From Tropicibacter oceani (lineage in GTDB: Bacteria; Pseudomonadota; Alphaproteobacteria; Rhodobacterales; Rhodobacteraceae), in assembly GCF_029958925.1 (NCBI RefSeq), contig NZ_CP124616.1, positions 1,116,001 through 1,180,000 of the forward strand: a stretch of DNA of 64,000 nucleotides, given 5' to 3'. Positions 1-9,179 of the stretch are shown here, piece by piece (positions within the stretch are counted from its first letter, which is position 1; every line of letters begins with the position of its first letter). Position numbers and translations under genes: made by a program. The notes beneath the pieces were generated by a model. That model did no database searches, had not been told where the DNA came from, and saw only the letters and a program-made list of their open reading frames with translations.

Positions 1-659
1 CGCTGATGCTGGCCGCGCTTGAGGGGCGCACGCCCATCGACCTGCGCGGGCAGGGCAGTCTGAAGGGCCGCCGCTTTGCCGTGCTTCAGACCATCGTGAT
101 GGAGGATCTGCGCGACGCCCCGGCGCGCGCCCATGCCGAGACGCTTGACCGCCTGCGGGCGGCGGGGGCCGAGATTGTCCCGTTTGATTTCCCCGCGATC
201 GAAGGCCCGATGAAGGACGCCGCCATCCTTTATACGACCGAGGCCTGGGGTACCTGGGGCAAGGCCATCGAGGCCCAGCCGCAGCTGATGTTCGGGCCGA
301 TCCGCGACCGGTTTGCCGCCGGGGCGCAGTTCACTGGCGCCGATTACGTTGCGGCATGGCAAAGGCTTGAGGCGGCGCGCGCAGACTGGGCCAGGCAGAC
401 CGCGGGCTTTGACGCGGTGCTTTGTCCGACGGCGCCCAACCTGCCGCCCAAGCTGGACAAGCTGATGCAGCAGGGTGACTACTATGTCACTGAAAACCTG
501 ATTACTTTGCGTAACACGCGGGTCGGCAACCTGATGGGCGGATGCGCCATCACCCTGCCCACCGGCACCAAAAGCTGTGGTCTTAGCCTGATGGCGCCGC
601 CGATGGCCGAAGAGCGTCTGCTGCATCTGGCCAAGGCGGTGGAAACCGCGCTGGCCTAA
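1..659 (+). CDS. Amidase signature family protein, C-terminal part (5' end outside window)
   Basis: The reading frame is open from the first bases of the window to a TAA at 657-659, so the true start lies upstream. The 218 visible residues match the C-terminal half of amidase signature enzymes (GatA-like amide hydrolases), including the segment around 'DAVLCPTAPNLPP' and a conserved 'NLMGGCAITLPTG' stretch before a short helical tail. The Ser-cisSer-Lys catalytic core would be in the missing part, so substrate and activity cannot be judged. It is probably a hydrolase of small amides rather than true GatA. Confidence 0.8.
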   Translation, partial: LMLAALEGRTPIDLRGQGSLKGRRFAVLQTIVMEDLRDAPARAHAETLDRLRAAGAEIVPFDFPAIEGPMKDAAILYTTEAWGTWGKAIEAQPQLMFGPIRDRFAAGAQFTGADYVAAWQRLEAARADWARQTAGFDAVLCPTAPNLPPKLDKLMQQGDYYVTENLITLRNTRVGNLMGGCAITLPTGTKSCGLSLMAPPMAEERLLHLAKAVETALA

Positions 660-671
660 TCCGGCAGCGGC

Positions 672-726
672 CTCTGCGCCGCGCGGCGGCGCGCAGTGCC
701 CCTGTCCCGGCGGGGCAGGGGGGCAG
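672..726. repeat. GC-rich inverted repeats after the amidase gene
   Basis: Just after the amidase stop there are two nested GC stem-loops. One is built on GCGCCGCGCGGCGGCGC and one has arms TGCCCCTG and CAGGGGGGCA. No T-run follows, so this may be a rho-independent-like hairpin or simply a GC palindrome. The rest of the gap up to 871 holds nothing I recognise. Confidence 0.4.
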
Positions 727-871
727 TCGCCGAAGCCGTTATGCGACATTCCCGCCACAAGCCCGGGGCATGGCCGCAAGATTCTGGACAGAACCCCCTC
801 AAATTCCGTATCCTGCCAGAAAGCGGGGCGACAACGATCCCGCCGTCCGAGGCAGTAAAAAGCGAAATCCT

Positions 872-2059
872 ATGTTCCCCGAGCGGTTCTCGAACCTACC
901 GGCCTATGCGTTCCCGCGTTTGCGCGCCCTTTTGGACGTGCATGAACCGGGTGGGCCGGTGCGGCACATGTCGATTGGTGAACCCAAGCACCCGTTTCCT
1001 GCGTGGATCAGCCAGATCATCGCGGACAATGCCGCCGATTTCGGCCGCTATCCGCCGAACGAAGGCACGCCGGAACTGCGCGCCGCCATCGCGGGCTGGG
1101 TGCAGCGGCGCTTTGACGTCGCCCTTGACCCCGACACGCAGATCATGGCCGCGAACGGCACCCGAGAGGCCCTGTACAACGCCGGCATGGCGCTGTGCCC
1201 GGAAACCAAGGACGGCCAGCGTCCGGCGGTGCTGATGCCCAATCCGTTCTACCAGGTTTACATGATCTCGGCGATTTCGGTCGGGGCGCAGCCGGTCTTT
1301 GTGCCGGCGACGGGCGATACCGGGCATCTGCCCGATTATGCCGCCCTGCCCGAGGAAACGCTGAAGCGCGCCGCGCTGTGCTATATCTGTTCGCCCGCAA
1401 ACCCGCAGGGCGTGATGGCCGACGATGCCTATTGGGAAACCTTGATCGACCTGGCCGAACGGTACGATTTCCAGATCCTGGCCGATGAATGCTATTCCGA
1501 GATCTACCGCGATGCGCCGCCGACCGGCGTGCTGACCGTGGCGCGCCGCATGGGCGCCGATCCTGAGCGGGTGGTGAGCTTTCATTCGCTGTCGAAACGA
1601 TCCAGCGTGCCGGGGCTGCGATCCGGCTTTGTCGCGGGCGGGCCGGGCAGCATTGCGCGGATGAAGCAACTGCGCGCCTATTCCGGGGCGCCGATCCCGC
1701 TGCCGCTGCAGGCAGCCAGCGCCGCCCTTTGGCAGGACGAGGCGCATGTGGTGCAAAACCGCGCGCTGTACGTTGCGAAATACGAACTGGCTGACCGGAT
1801 TTTCGGGAATGTCCCGGGCTACATGGCGCCGCGGGCGGGCATGTTCCTGTGGCTGCCTGTCGAAGATGGCGAAGCGGCCACCCTGAAGCTGTGGCAGCAA
1901 ACCGGTGTTCGGGTCCTGCCCGGCGAATACCTGTCCAAGGACACGGCGCAGGGCAATCCCGGCAAGGGCTTTGTCAGGGTGGCGATCGTCGCCCCCCATG
2001 ACGAAACCGAGGCCGGGCTGACGCTGATCCGGGACTGCCTGTATGGCGATAAAAAGTAA
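872..2059 (+). CDS. Class I/II PLP-dependent aminotransferase (succinyldiaminopimelate transaminase-like)
   Basis: A fold-type I aminotransferase of 395 residues. The frame is open from 770, but the family-like N-terminus ([17 protein letters not shown]) begins at the ATG at 872. Seen in the sequence: 'GEPKHPFP' near the N-terminus, a substrate-binding '[11 protein letters not shown]' segment, 'SPANPQG', the '[11 protein letters not shown]' aspartate/tyrosine region and the pyridoxal-lysine motif '[15 protein letters not shown]'. This pattern is typical of alphaproteobacterial DapC-like enzymes of lysine/diaminopimelate synthesis, but the substrate is inferred. The 3' end overlaps or abuts the start of ftsK, suggesting coupled expression. 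Confidence 0.85.
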   Translation: MFPERFSNLPAYAFPRLRALLDVHEPGGPVRHMSIGEPKHPFPAWISQIIADNAADFGRYPPNEGTPELRAAIAGWVQRRFDVALDPDTQIMAANGTREALYNAGMALCPETKDGQRPAVLMPNPFYQVYMISAISVGAQPVFVPATGDTGHLPDYAALPEETLKRAALCYICSPANPQGVMADDAYWETLIDLAERYDFQILADECYSEIYRDAPPTGVLTVARRMGADPERVVSFHSLSKRSSVPGLRSGFVAGGPGSIARMKQLRAYSGAPIPLPLQAASAALWQDEAHVVQNRALYVAKYELADRIFGNVPGYMAPRAGMFLWLPVEDGEAATLKLWQQTGVRVLPGEYLSKDTAQGNPGKGFVRVAIVAPHDETEAGLTLIRDCLYGDKK

Positions 2060-2078
2060 AAAGAAGACGAGGCGAGGC

Positions 2079-5000
2079 ATGGCATCTTATCAGACACGGG
2101 GGCGCGACCCCTTGTTCGACACAAACACCGCGATGACGCTGGAAAAGCGTGGCCGCGAACTGTTGGGGATTGCCCTGGTGATCGTCGGGCTGATGGCTGC
2201 GGCGATGATCGCGTCATATACGCCCGAGGACCCGTCCTTCATGACGGCGACGGATGCGCCGGTGCAGAACTGGATGGGGCGGATCGGTGCGTCGATCGCG
2301 GCGCCGTTGTTCATGATCATCGGCTGGGGCAGCTGGGCCGTGGCGCTGACCTTTCTGGTCTGGGGCGGCCGTCTTGCGCTGCACCGCGAAGAAGTCGGAG
2401 CGCTGTCGCGTCTGATCTTTGCCCCGATCTGGATTGCCCTGTGTTCGGTCTATGCCTCGGGCCTGCACGAAAGCACCGGTTGGAGCCACAACTTTGGCCT
2501 TGGCGGGCTGTTCGGCGACATGATGATGGGCTCGCTTCTGAACCTTTTGCCGGTTGATCCGGGCCTTGGGCTGAAGCTGGTGCAGCTGCTGCTGGGCATC
2601 GTCATCGTGGTCTTTGGCGCCTTTGTGCTGGGCTTTACCCGGACCGAGATCAAAGGCCTGGCGCGGTTCCTGATGCTGGGCGTCGTGATGGCCTATGCCA
2701 GCCTGCTGGCCGTGCTGGGTCGCAGCGCCAATGGTGCCATGGGCGCCGCCTCGAAAATGCAAAGCGCCAATGCCGAGCGCCGCGCCCGCAAACAGGCCGA
2801 GGCCGCCGAGGCCGCAGAATGGGCCGCCGCGCAAAAGGCCGTGCCGATGCCCGCCGCGCCGCGCGTGCGCCGCCCCGAAACCGCCGTGGCCACGGGCCCG
2901 ATGCCGTCCTTCCTGGAAGAGGTCGCGGACGCGCCGGAGCCGCCGGAAAAGACCAGTTTCCTGTCCCGGATGCCGGCGCTGATCAAGCGCGGCGAGGCGA
3001 TGCCCGAACCCGAAATGGTCGAAACGGTTGTCGATCACGATGTCGATGCGCCGGGGGCCGACCGGGTCAAGGCAAAGATCGCCGATGTCATCCGGGCGCG
3101 CCGCCGCGACGATCCGATGGTCGCGACCAAGCCCGCGCATGACCCCAGCAAGCCGCTGACCAAGGGGCGCGGGCATGGTCCCCTGCCGCTGATCTTCAAA
3201 CCCGCCCCGACCAGTGCGGGCCTGCCGCCCGAACCGCCCCTGACCGGCGCGGCGCGGGCCGCGATCCCGGCCGAGCCGCCGCTGACCGCCGCGGTTGCCA
3301 GAACCGTGGCCGCCGCAGGCGCGATCCCGCAAGCGCCTTCGGTTTCGGTTGCCCCGCGTGCCGACCCGCAAGCTCCGGCGGCGACCGCCGTGCCGCAGGC
3401 GCCCCAGCCCGCCGCCGCGCCGATGGTGGACGCCTATGCCGACATGCGCGACTTTGACGACTATGGCGACGACGACGTCCATATCTACGAGGACGACGAA
3501 GACGAGGCGATGATCCTTGACGATGCCGCCGCGCCCCAACCCGCTGCGCGCAGCGCCGTGCCGCCGATGCCCGAACCCAAGAAGGTCGTGCAGCAGCCGG
3601 TGCGCAAGCCGATCCAGCCGTCGAAACGCGCGCAGGCCGAGGCCCAGCCGCAGCTGAAGTTCGAGGAACGGCACAGCGATTACGAGCTGCCTCCGCTGGG
3701 CCTGTTGATGCCGCCCGACCAGATCGAACGCCACGTTCTGTCGGACGAGGCGCTTGAGGAAAACGCCCGCATGCTCGAATCGGTTCTGGATGATTACGGC
3801 GTGAAGGGCGAAATCGTTTCGGTCCGCCCCGGCCCCGTCGTCACCATGTACGAACTGGAGCCTGCGCCGGGTCTCAAGGCCAGCCGCGTGATCGGTCTGG
3901 CCGACGATATCGCGCGGTCCATGTCGGCGCTGTCGGCGCGCGTGTCCACCGTTCCGGGGCGCAGCGTGATCGGGATCGAACTGCCCAATGACAACCGCGA
4001 AATGGTGTCGTTCCGCGAAATCCTGGCTGGGCGCGATTACGGTGACGGCAAGCACGCCCTGCCGCTGGCGCTGGGCAAGGACATCGGCGGCGAACCCGTG
4101 GTGGCCAACCTGGCCAAGATGCCCCACCTTCTGATCGCGGGGACCACCGGCTCGGGTAAATCGGTGGCCATCAACACCATGATCCTGAGCCTGCTGTACA
4201 AGCTGTCGCCCGAGGAACTGCGCCTTGTGATGATCGACCCAAAGATGCTGGAACTGTCGGTCTATGACGGCATTCCGCACCTGTTGTCCCCCGTCGTGAC
4301 CGACCCGAAAAAGGCGGTTGTCGCCCTGAAATGGGTCGTGGGGGAAATGGAAGACCGCTATCGCAAGATGTCCAAGATGGGCGTGCGCAACATCGACGGC
4401 TATAACAGCCGCGTCGCCGATGCGCTGAAAAAGGGCGAGATGTTCAGCCGCACGGTGCAGACCGGGTTTGACGACGAAACTGGCGAACCGGTGTTCGAGA
4501 CAGATGAATTCGAGCCCAAGAAGATGCCTTATATCGTCGTGATCGTCGACGAGATGGCCGACCTGATGATGGTGGCGGGCAAGGAAATCGAAGCCTGCAT
4601 CCAGCGTCTGGCGCAGATGGCGCGGGCCTCGGGGATTCACTTGGTCATGGCGACGCAGCGGCCTTCGGTCGATGTGATCACCGGCACGATCAAGGCGAAC
4701 TTCCCCACCCGGATTTCGTTCCAGGTGACGTCCAAGATCGACAGCCGGACCATCCTGGGTGAAATGGGCGCCGAACAGCTGCTGGGCATGGGCGACATGC
4801 TGTACATGGCGGGTGGATCGAAAATCACCCGCTGCCACGGCCCCTTTGTCAGCGACGAAGAGGTCGAGGAGATCGTCAACCACCTCAAGGCCTTTGGTCC
4901 GCCGGAATATGTTTCGGGCGTGGTGCAGGGGCCGGACGACGAAAAGGCCGACAATATCGACGCGGTGCTGGGCCTGAACACCGGCGGCAACACCGGCGGC

Positions 5001-5195
5001 GAGGATGCGCTGTACGATCAGGCCGTTGCCATCGTCATCAAGGACCGCAAGTGTTCCACATCCTACATCCAGCGCAAGCTGGGCATCGGGTACAACAAGG
5101 CCGCGCGCCTTGTCGAACAGATGGAGGACGAGATGGTCGTCAGTTCGGCCAACCACGTCGGCAAGCGCGAAATCCTGGTGCCCGAACAGCAGTAA
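2079..5195 (+). CDS. ftsK: DNA translocase FtsK
   Basis: A septal DNA pump that clears chromosome termini and activates XerCD recombination. The protein has 1,038 residues from the ATG at 2079; an in-frame ATG at 2043 would overlap the previous gene by 17 bp and add 12 residues. About four transmembrane helices lie in the first 200 residues, then a long Ala/Pro-rich linker with an acidic patch (around residues 460-485), then the motor domain with Walker A GTTGSGKS at about 688-695 and Walker B '[11 protein letters not shown]' at about 819-829. The C-terminal winged helix (gamma domain, '[24 protein letters not shown]') is present. A strong terminator follows. Confidence 0.97.
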   Translation: MASYQTRGRDPLFDTNTAMTLEKRGRELLGIALVIVGLMAAAMIASYTPEDPSFMTATDAPVQNWMGRIGASIAAPLFMIIGWGSWAVALTFLVWGGRLALHREEVGALSRLIFAPIWIALCSVYASGLHESTGWSHNFGLGGLFGDMMMGSLLNLLPVDPGLGLKLVQLLLGIVIVVFGAFVLGFTRTEIKGLARFLMLGVVMAYASLLAVLGRSANGAMGAASKMQSANAERRARKQAEAAEAAEWAAAQKAVPMPAAPRVRRPETAVATGPMPSFLEEVADAPEPPEKTSFLSRMPALIKRGEAMPEPEMVETVVDHDVDAPGADRVKAKIADVIRARRRDDPMVATKPAHDPSKPLTKGRGHGPLPLIFKPAPTSAGLPPEPPLTGAARAAIPAEPPLTAAVARTVAAAGAIPQAPSVSVAPRADPQAPAATAVPQAPQPAAAPMVDAYADMRDFDDYGDDDVHIYEDDEDEAMILDDAAAPQPAARSAVPPMPEPKKVVQQPVRKPIQPSKRAQAEAQPQLKFEERHSDYELPPLGLLMPPDQIERHVLSDEALEENARMLESVLDDYGVKGEIVSVRPGPVVTMYELEPAPGLKASRVIGLADDIARSMSALSARVSTVPGRSVIGIELPNDNREMVSFREILAGRDYGDGKHALPLALGKDIGGEPVVANLAKMPHLLIAGTTGSGKSVAINTMILSLLYKLSPEELRLVMIDPKMLELSVYDGIPHLLSPVVTDPKKAVVALKWVVGEMEDRYRKMSKMGVRNIDGYNSRVADALKKGEMFSRTVQTGFDDETGEPVFETDEFEPKKMPYIVVIVDEMADLMMVAGKEIEACIQRLAQMARASGIHLVMATQRPSVDVITGTIKANFPTRISFQVTSKIDSRTILGEMGAEQLLGMGDMLYMAGGSKITRCHGPFVSDEEVEEIVNHLKAFGPPEYVSGVVQGPDDEKADNIDAVLGLNTGGNTGGEDALYDQAVAIVIKDRKCSTSYIQRKLGIGYNKAARLVEQMEDEMVVSSANHVGKREILVPEQQ

Positions 5196-5216
5196 ACCGG
5201 GACAGGACAGTGACAT

Positions 5217-5247
5217 GGGGCGCGGCCGGGGCTGCGCCCCTTTTTGT
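5217..5247 (+). terminator. Rho-independent terminator of ftsK
   Basis: The arms GGGGCGC (5217-5223) and GCGCCCC (5234-5240) form a stem followed at once by TTTTTG. It lies 22 bp after the ftsK stop and ends at the stop of the convergent gene. Confidence 0.82.
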
Positions 5248-5981
5248 CAGTGCGGTTTCTTGTAGCCCAGCATGATGACAAGGCGCGCAAGGTCCAGATC
5301 GCTGATGTCACCCGGATCAAGGGCGTAAAACCCGTTGCCCTTCATGTGCCAAGCGCCGTTGCGCCTGTGCCGCCGGATGGCCCGCGCCAGCCCTTGCAAG
5401 CCGCCCATCCACAGTGCGAGCCGGAACCGCAGTTTCAGCATCGGCGTCAGGCTGTCGTAGACCACCGGCGCCCGCGTAGGGGGCTGTGGCGGTCTGGGCG
5501 GCGGGATAGGGCCAAGCCGGGGCTTGGTGCCTTCGGTCCAGACCCAGACTTTGCCCTGTTTCCGCAGCAGCCCGCAATCTGCCAGCAGTTTGAACAGCGC
5601 CGCGCCCTCGGGGTCCGGGATCATTTCGGTGGGGTGGAATTTCAGCCCTTTGCGCCAGAACAGCCTTGCCTTGAACAAGGTGGCCACGGCACGCTGGTAA
5701 TCCTGCGGGCCCAGCGCCAGCGCCCTGATCTGATCGGCGGGTTTCAGCAGCTTGTCCGCCTTGTTGGTGGGCAGCGAAAGGGCGTTTGGCGTCTTGCCAG
5801 CGGTGGCGGGCAGCAGCCCGAGCGCGATCAGCCAGTCATAGGTGTCTTGCGGATAGGACAGCAGGTTTTCGTACACCGCAAGCGGGGTGCCCGCGCGCGT
5901 GCAGTCCACCAACCGCTGCAACTGGTCCTCAAGCACCAGCGCGGTCAGGGTCTGTTGTGCTTTGGTCAAAGCCTCTACCAT
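5247..5981 (-). CDS. Conserved hypothetical protein, 244 residues
   Basis: I do not recognise this family. The protein has 244 residues and no signal peptide or clear membrane helix. It is rich in Leu/Lys, with a proline-rich stretch in the middle ('PIPPPRPPQPPTRAP'), a basic patch 'RAIRRHRRNGAWHMKGNGFY' and a C-terminal 'DISDLDLARLVIMLGYKK'. It converges on ftsK and is divergent from lolA. Coding bias and the clean frame support a real gene. The start at 5981 has only a weak purine-rich stretch upstream. Confidence 0.75.
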   Translation of the reverse strand: MVEALTKAQQTLTALVLEDQLQRLVDCTRAGTPLAVYENLLSYPQDTYDWLIALGLLPATAGKTPNALSLPTNKADKLLKPADQIRALALGPQDYQRAVATLFKARLFWRKGLKFHPTEMIPDPEGAALFKLLADCGLLRKQGKVWVWTEGTKPRLGPIPPPRPPQPPTRAPVVYDSLTPMLKLRFRLALWMGGLQGLARAIRRHRRNGAWHMKGNGFYALDPGDISDLDLARLVIMLGYKKPH

Positions 5982-6000
5982 GGACTTTCGCTTGATGGTG

Positions 6001-6038
6001 CGGCAGGGCCATTCCCCTTGAAACGGGGAACCTTGCCG
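6001..6038. repeat. Extended stem-loop in the gap before lolA
   Basis: The perfect arms TTCCCC (6012-6017) and GGGGAA (6025-6030) sit inside outer arms CGGCAGG and CCTTGCCG. The result is a long hairpin with a small interior loop. There is no T-run on either side, and it lies between the divergent starts of the 244-residue gene and lolA, so it may be an operator or a structured leader. Confidence 0.5.
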
Positions 6039-6123
6039 ATGATATCTTGTTTACCTCCCGCGCTATCGCATAACCGGCGCGAAAATGCCAAGTAGGGGAC
6101 ATCCCGAGCAGGAAGGAAGCTTG

Positions 6124-6714
6124 ATGATCCGTATTCTTATCGCTTTTGCCACGCTGATCACGCTGGCCATGCCCGCGCAGGCGCAGCAGTTGTCGTTGAA
6201 CGAAATCTCGCGCTACCTGAACACGATTCAGGCGGCGCAAGGGGCGTTCACCCAGATCAACAGTGATGGCACCATTTCCACCGGGCAGATCGCGATCAAG
6301 CGCCCCGGCAAGGTGCGTTTTGACTATAACCCGCCGGAACGGGCGCTGGTGCTGGCCTCGGCCGGGTCGGTCTATATCCTGGATCGCAAGCTGAACGCCC
6401 AGCCGGAAACCTATCCGCTGAACCAGACGCCGCTGTCGATCATCCTGGATCGCAACGTGAACCTTGCGCAGGCGGGCATGGTCAAGAACCACAGCTATGA
6501 CGGCACCGCGACCGTGGTGACGGCACAGGACCCCAAGCGCCCCGAGTATGGCAGTATCCAGCTGAAATTCACCGCCAACCCGGTGGAGTTGCGTCAGTGG
6601 ATCATCACCGACGGCGACGGCAACCAGACGACGGTGGTTCTGGGCGGGCTGGAAAAGGCCAATCTTCCCAACTCGATGTTCTATATCGACCCGGAACTGG
6701 CCAAGCTGCGCTAG
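6124..6714 (+). CDS. lolA: Outer-membrane lipoprotein carrier protein LolA
   Basis: A periplasmic chaperone that takes lipoproteins released by LolCDE and hands them to the outer membrane. The 196 residues begin with a signal peptide (MIRILIAFATLITLAMPAQAQQ region, cut after AQA). The mature part shows the LolA pattern: 'YLNTIQAAQGAFTQI' (a helix that covers the barrel), 'RPGKVRFDYNPPE' and 'QWIITDGDGNQTTV'. The start is chosen at 6124, after the purine-rich AGGAAGGAAG, rather than the upstream in-frame ATG at 6085. It is divergent from the 244-residue gene. Confidence 0.93.
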   Translation: MIRILIAFATLITLAMPAQAQQLSLNEISRYLNTIQAAQGAFTQINSDGTISTGQIAIKRPGKVRFDYNPPERALVLASAGSVYILDRKLNAQPETYPLNQTPLSIILDRNVNLAQAGMVKNHSYDGTATVVTAQDPKRPEYGSIQLKFTANPVELRQWIITDGDGNQTTVVLGGLEKANLPNSMFYIDPELAKLR

Positions 6715-6829
6715 GCCGGTCCCCGGGGCGGTATTGCCCTGCCGAAAGGCGGGGCTCCGCCCCTGGCACGAGGGTTCCCAAGCGCTTCAAAAGCCCGTAG
6801 AAAAACGGCTTTGGACGGGATGGTGGGAC

Positions 6830-7588
6830 ATGAGCGGCAAGACGGATCTGTATGACCCGAAGGGCAACGGCAAGGACAAGGCCGTCGACGCCGTGCAGTT
6901 CGTCGAGGTCGAGCCGCCAAGCCATCTGCGCGGATTGGTGCACCGATTTCTGGAACTGAAGACGGAGCACGCGCTGCCGCAGGACTACCGGTTTCACGCC
7001 CTGCCCGATGCCTGTGCCTATATCGTCTTTGACCAGGACAACCGGGGCATCACCGGGGTGTCGAAACTGCGCGCCACGTCAGAAGAATTCAACCTTGGGC
7101 GCAGCTTTCACTTTGTGAACATCCGGTTTTTGCCCGGCGTCTGGCAGGACAGCCGCGAACCGATCTGCCATGGCGTCATCGACCAGCCGTATCAGGGCGA
7201 TCTGCCATTGCTTGACGTGAACCGTCAGCTAGCGGGCCGTGCCTTTGCCGACCAGATGCCGATCCTGATCCGGCTGGTCGAATGGCTGGTCGACCAGAAA
7301 TTCCTGGCGCCGAACCCGGTGACCGAAAAGATATTCCAGCACCTTGATGACATCGTGTCGGTGGCCGACATGGCCGAGGCCGCCGGGATATCGGCGCGAC
7401 AGCTGCAGCGCACGCTGAAACGCACCACGGGCTTTGCGCCGCATGATTTCCTCAAGGTGCTGCGCCTGCAGCAGGCCCTGAACGGCAATGACACCTGGTC
7501 CTACGCGGATCAGTCCCACTTCATCCATTCCTTTCGAAAGGCCACGGGCTACACGCCGGGAAAATACACCCGCAAGTTCGATGTCTGA
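6830..7588 (+). CDS. AraC-family transcriptional regulator
   Basis: The protein has 252 residues from the ATG at 6830, which has a purine-rich GGTGGGA upstream; the open frame goes back to 6734. The N-terminal half looks like the cupin-like sensor of this subgroup ('YRFHALPDACAYIVFDQ', 'FVNIRFLPGVW'). The C-terminal third holds two helix-turn-helix motifs: 'ISARQLQRTLKRTTGFAPHD' and 'YADQSHFIHSFRKATGYTPG'. The ligand is unknown. The neighbouring VOC gene, 68 bp downstream on the same strand, is a possible target. Confidence 0.9.
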   Translation: MSGKTDLYDPKGNGKDKAVDAVQFVEVEPPSHLRGLVHRFLELKTEHALPQDYRFHALPDACAYIVFDQDNRGITGVSKLRATSEEFNLGRSFHFVNIRFLPGVWQDSREPICHGVIDQPYQGDLPLLDVNRQLAGRAFADQMPILIRLVEWLVDQKFLAPNPVTEKIFQHLDDIVSVADMAEAAGISARQLQRTLKRTTGFAPHDFLKVLRLQQALNGNDTWSYADQSHFIHSFRKATGYTPGKYTRKFDV

Positions 7589-7656
7589 AATCTACAATAC
7601 AGCGCGGCAGCGTCTTGTTAGGTCATGCACATAGCGACAGAACAAGGACGTTTGAA

Positions 7657-8037
7657 ATGACCAGGATGAACGCAGTTGGATGGTTCGACATCTACGTGGA
7701 CGATTTGAACCGGGCCGTGGAATTTTACCAAACCGTATTGGCGGTCAAGCTGGCGCCGATGGGCGATCCCACGGGCGAATCGCAGATGATGAGCTTTCCG
7801 GCCGACATGGGCGTCTATGGCGCGGCGGGTGCGCTGACCAAGTCGCCGCATGCCGGGCCGGGGCAGGGCGGAACCGTCATCTATTTCATGGCCGAGGATT
7901 GTGCCGTCGAAGAGGCGCGCGTTGCCAAGGCCGGAGGGGTCGTGATCAGGCCCAAGTTCTCGATCGGCGAATTCGGCTGGGTGAGCCTGTGCCAGGACAC
8001 CGAAGGCAATTTGTTCGGTCTCAACTCTCTGAGCTAG
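7657..8037 (+). CDS. VOC family (glyoxalase/bleomycin-resistance fold) protein
   Basis: A small single-module vicinal oxygen chelate protein of 126 residues. The family pattern is clear: 'WFDIYVDDLNRAVEFYQTVL' at the N-terminus and the C-terminal 'GWVSLCQDTEGNLFGLNS'. The ATG at 7657 is preceded by AAGGACG; Met at 7669 is an alternative. VOC proteins include metal-dependent isomerases, dioxygenases and antibiotic-binding proteins, and the sequence does not say which. It follows the AraC gene. Confidence 0.88.
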   Translation: MTRMNAVGWFDIYVDDLNRAVEFYQTVLAVKLAPMGDPTGESQMMSFPADMGVYGAAGALTKSPHAGPGQGGTVIYFMAEDCAVEEARVAKAGGVVIRPKFSIGEFGWVSLCQDTEGNLFGLNSLS

Positions 8038-8153
8038 GCACCGTTTTTTGCCGATATAGTCCGCTGACCAGTGATGCGGGGCGTTTGTTCAGACGGCGCG
8101 GGCGATCCTTTGGATTGCCCGCGTTGCGTTTGGCGCAGGCTTTTCGCCCGGAC

Positions 8154-8177
8154 AGAGAAAACCCCGCCGCGGCGGGG
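8154..8177 (-). terminator. Rho-independent terminator of rpmI-rplT
   Basis: A perfect 16-bp palindrome CCCCGCCGCGGCGGGG at 8162-8177. Read on the minus strand it is followed by TTTTCTCT, 44 bp past the rplT stop. Confidence 0.87.
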
Positions 8178-8220
8178 CCGGGCGGGGTCGCTTGGGTGTT
8201 GCCACCCGATGTGATCAGCT

Positions 8221-8586
8221 TCAGGCTGCCAGTGCGCCTTTGGCCTGGGCGACGATCGCGCCAAAGGCTTCGGGTTCGTGCACGGCCAGATCGGCCAGAA
8301 CCTTGCGGTCCACTTCGATCCCGGCCAGGTTCAGGCCGTTGATGAACTTGGAGTATGTCAGTGCCTCGTCATGGGCACGGACAGCCGCGTTGATCCGCTG
8401 GATCCACAGGGCGCGGAAGTTGCGCTTGCGGTTCTTGCGGTCACGGGTTGCGTACTGGTTCGCCTTGTCGACGGCCTGTGCGGCCACCTTGAAGGTGTTC
8501 TTGCGACGGCCATAGTAGCCTTTGGCTGCCTTGATGACTTTCTTGTGACGCGCGTGCGTAACGGTTCCGCCTTTAACTCGGGACAT
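8221..8586 (-). CDS. rplT: 50S ribosomal protein L20
   Basis: A basic 121-residue protein with the L20 signature: '[20 protein letters not shown]', '[15 protein letters not shown]', '[19 protein letters not shown]'. It binds 23S rRNA early in large-subunit assembly, and in many bacteria represses its own operon. A strong ribosome binding site (AGGAGG, 9 nt upstream) decides the start at 8586. It is 15 bp downstream of rpmI and ends the operon with a terminator. Confidence 0.98.
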   Translation of the reverse strand: MSRVKGGTVTHARHKKVIKAAKGYYGRRKNTFKVAAQAVDKANQYATRDRKNRKRNFRALWIQRINAAVRAHDEALTYSKFINGLNLAGIEVDRKVLADLAVHEPEAFGAIVAQAKGALAA

Positions 8587-8601
8587 ATCGGTAGCCTCCT
8601 A

Positions 8602-8802
8602 TCAGCGGTCGTAGGGCATGTAGCCCTTGACGATCTTTGCGTCAGGGGCGGACAGAGCGGTGGTTCCGCGCGCATCGCGGATGAATTTCTTGTGGCGCTT
8701 GATCATGCCGTGGCGCTTGCCGGCCTGGCCTGCGATCACCTTGCCGGTGGCGCTGACCTTGAAGCGCTTTTTCGCGCTCGACTTCGTCTTCATCTTGGGC
8801 AT
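8602..8802 (-). CDS. rpmI: 50S ribosomal protein L35
   Basis: A very basic 66-residue protein beginning [20 protein letters not shown], the standard L35 N-terminus, and with '[19 protein letters not shown]'. It is a large-subunit protein. The start has AGGAG 8 nt upstream. It forms the usual pair with rplT. The infC gene often found upstream is not here; instead a small membrane protein gene and pyk precede it on the same strand. Confidence 0.98.
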   Translation of the reverse strand: MPKMKTKSSAKKRFKVSATGKVIAGQAGKRHGMIKRHKKFIRDARGTTALSAPDAKIVKGYMPYDR

Positions 8803-8927
8803 TTCGTACTCCTTCTACAGCGCGCGACTCGGCATGCCACTTGGGCCGGACGCACGGTTGGAACGCGCCGTATAGGAGGCTGCGGCGCGTTTGGCAAGGG
8901 GGGTCGGACCGCGGAAAACACCGCCTG

Positions 8928-9149
8928 TCAGAGGAAATCGCCGATCACGTGATAAACCACGTCGGGGACGTCCTTGATCCGGTATCCGCCCTCTTTTTCA
9001 TTGATGGCATAGACCATCAGCCCCCCGGCCAGAATCGCCATGATGGCGGCTACCCGCGGGGCGCGGCCATCGGACAACGCCGACACGATGGCGGGGATGG
9101 CCAGCACGGCCATGACCATGCCGACCACCAAAGTCGTATCGGGATCCAT
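8928..9149 (-). CDS. Small two-helix membrane protein, unknown
   Basis: The protein has 73 residues with two predicted membrane helices ('LVVGMVMAVLAIPAIVSAL' and 'VAAIMAILAGGLMVYAI') separated by a short basic loop 'SDGRAPR'. The C-terminal tail is polar (EKEGGYRIKDVPDVVYHVIGDF). It resembles small uncharacterised proteins of Rhodobacteraceae. It lies 30 bp downstream of pyk on the same strand, so it is probably co-transcribed. Function unknown. Confidence 0.75.
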   Translation of the reverse strand: MDPDTTLVVGMVMAVLAIPAIVSALSDGRAPRVAAIMAILAGGLMVYAINEKEGGYRIKDVPDVVYHVIGDFL

Positions 9150-9179
9150 CCGATGCTCCTGTCAAAGGTTAACGACAGG

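Noticed and set aside
2214-5216. Long minus-strand open frame (1,000 codons) opposite ftsK
   Set aside because: It is antisense to a well-supported gene; high GC in third codon positions makes such shadow frames. The product is His/Arg-rich with no family pattern.
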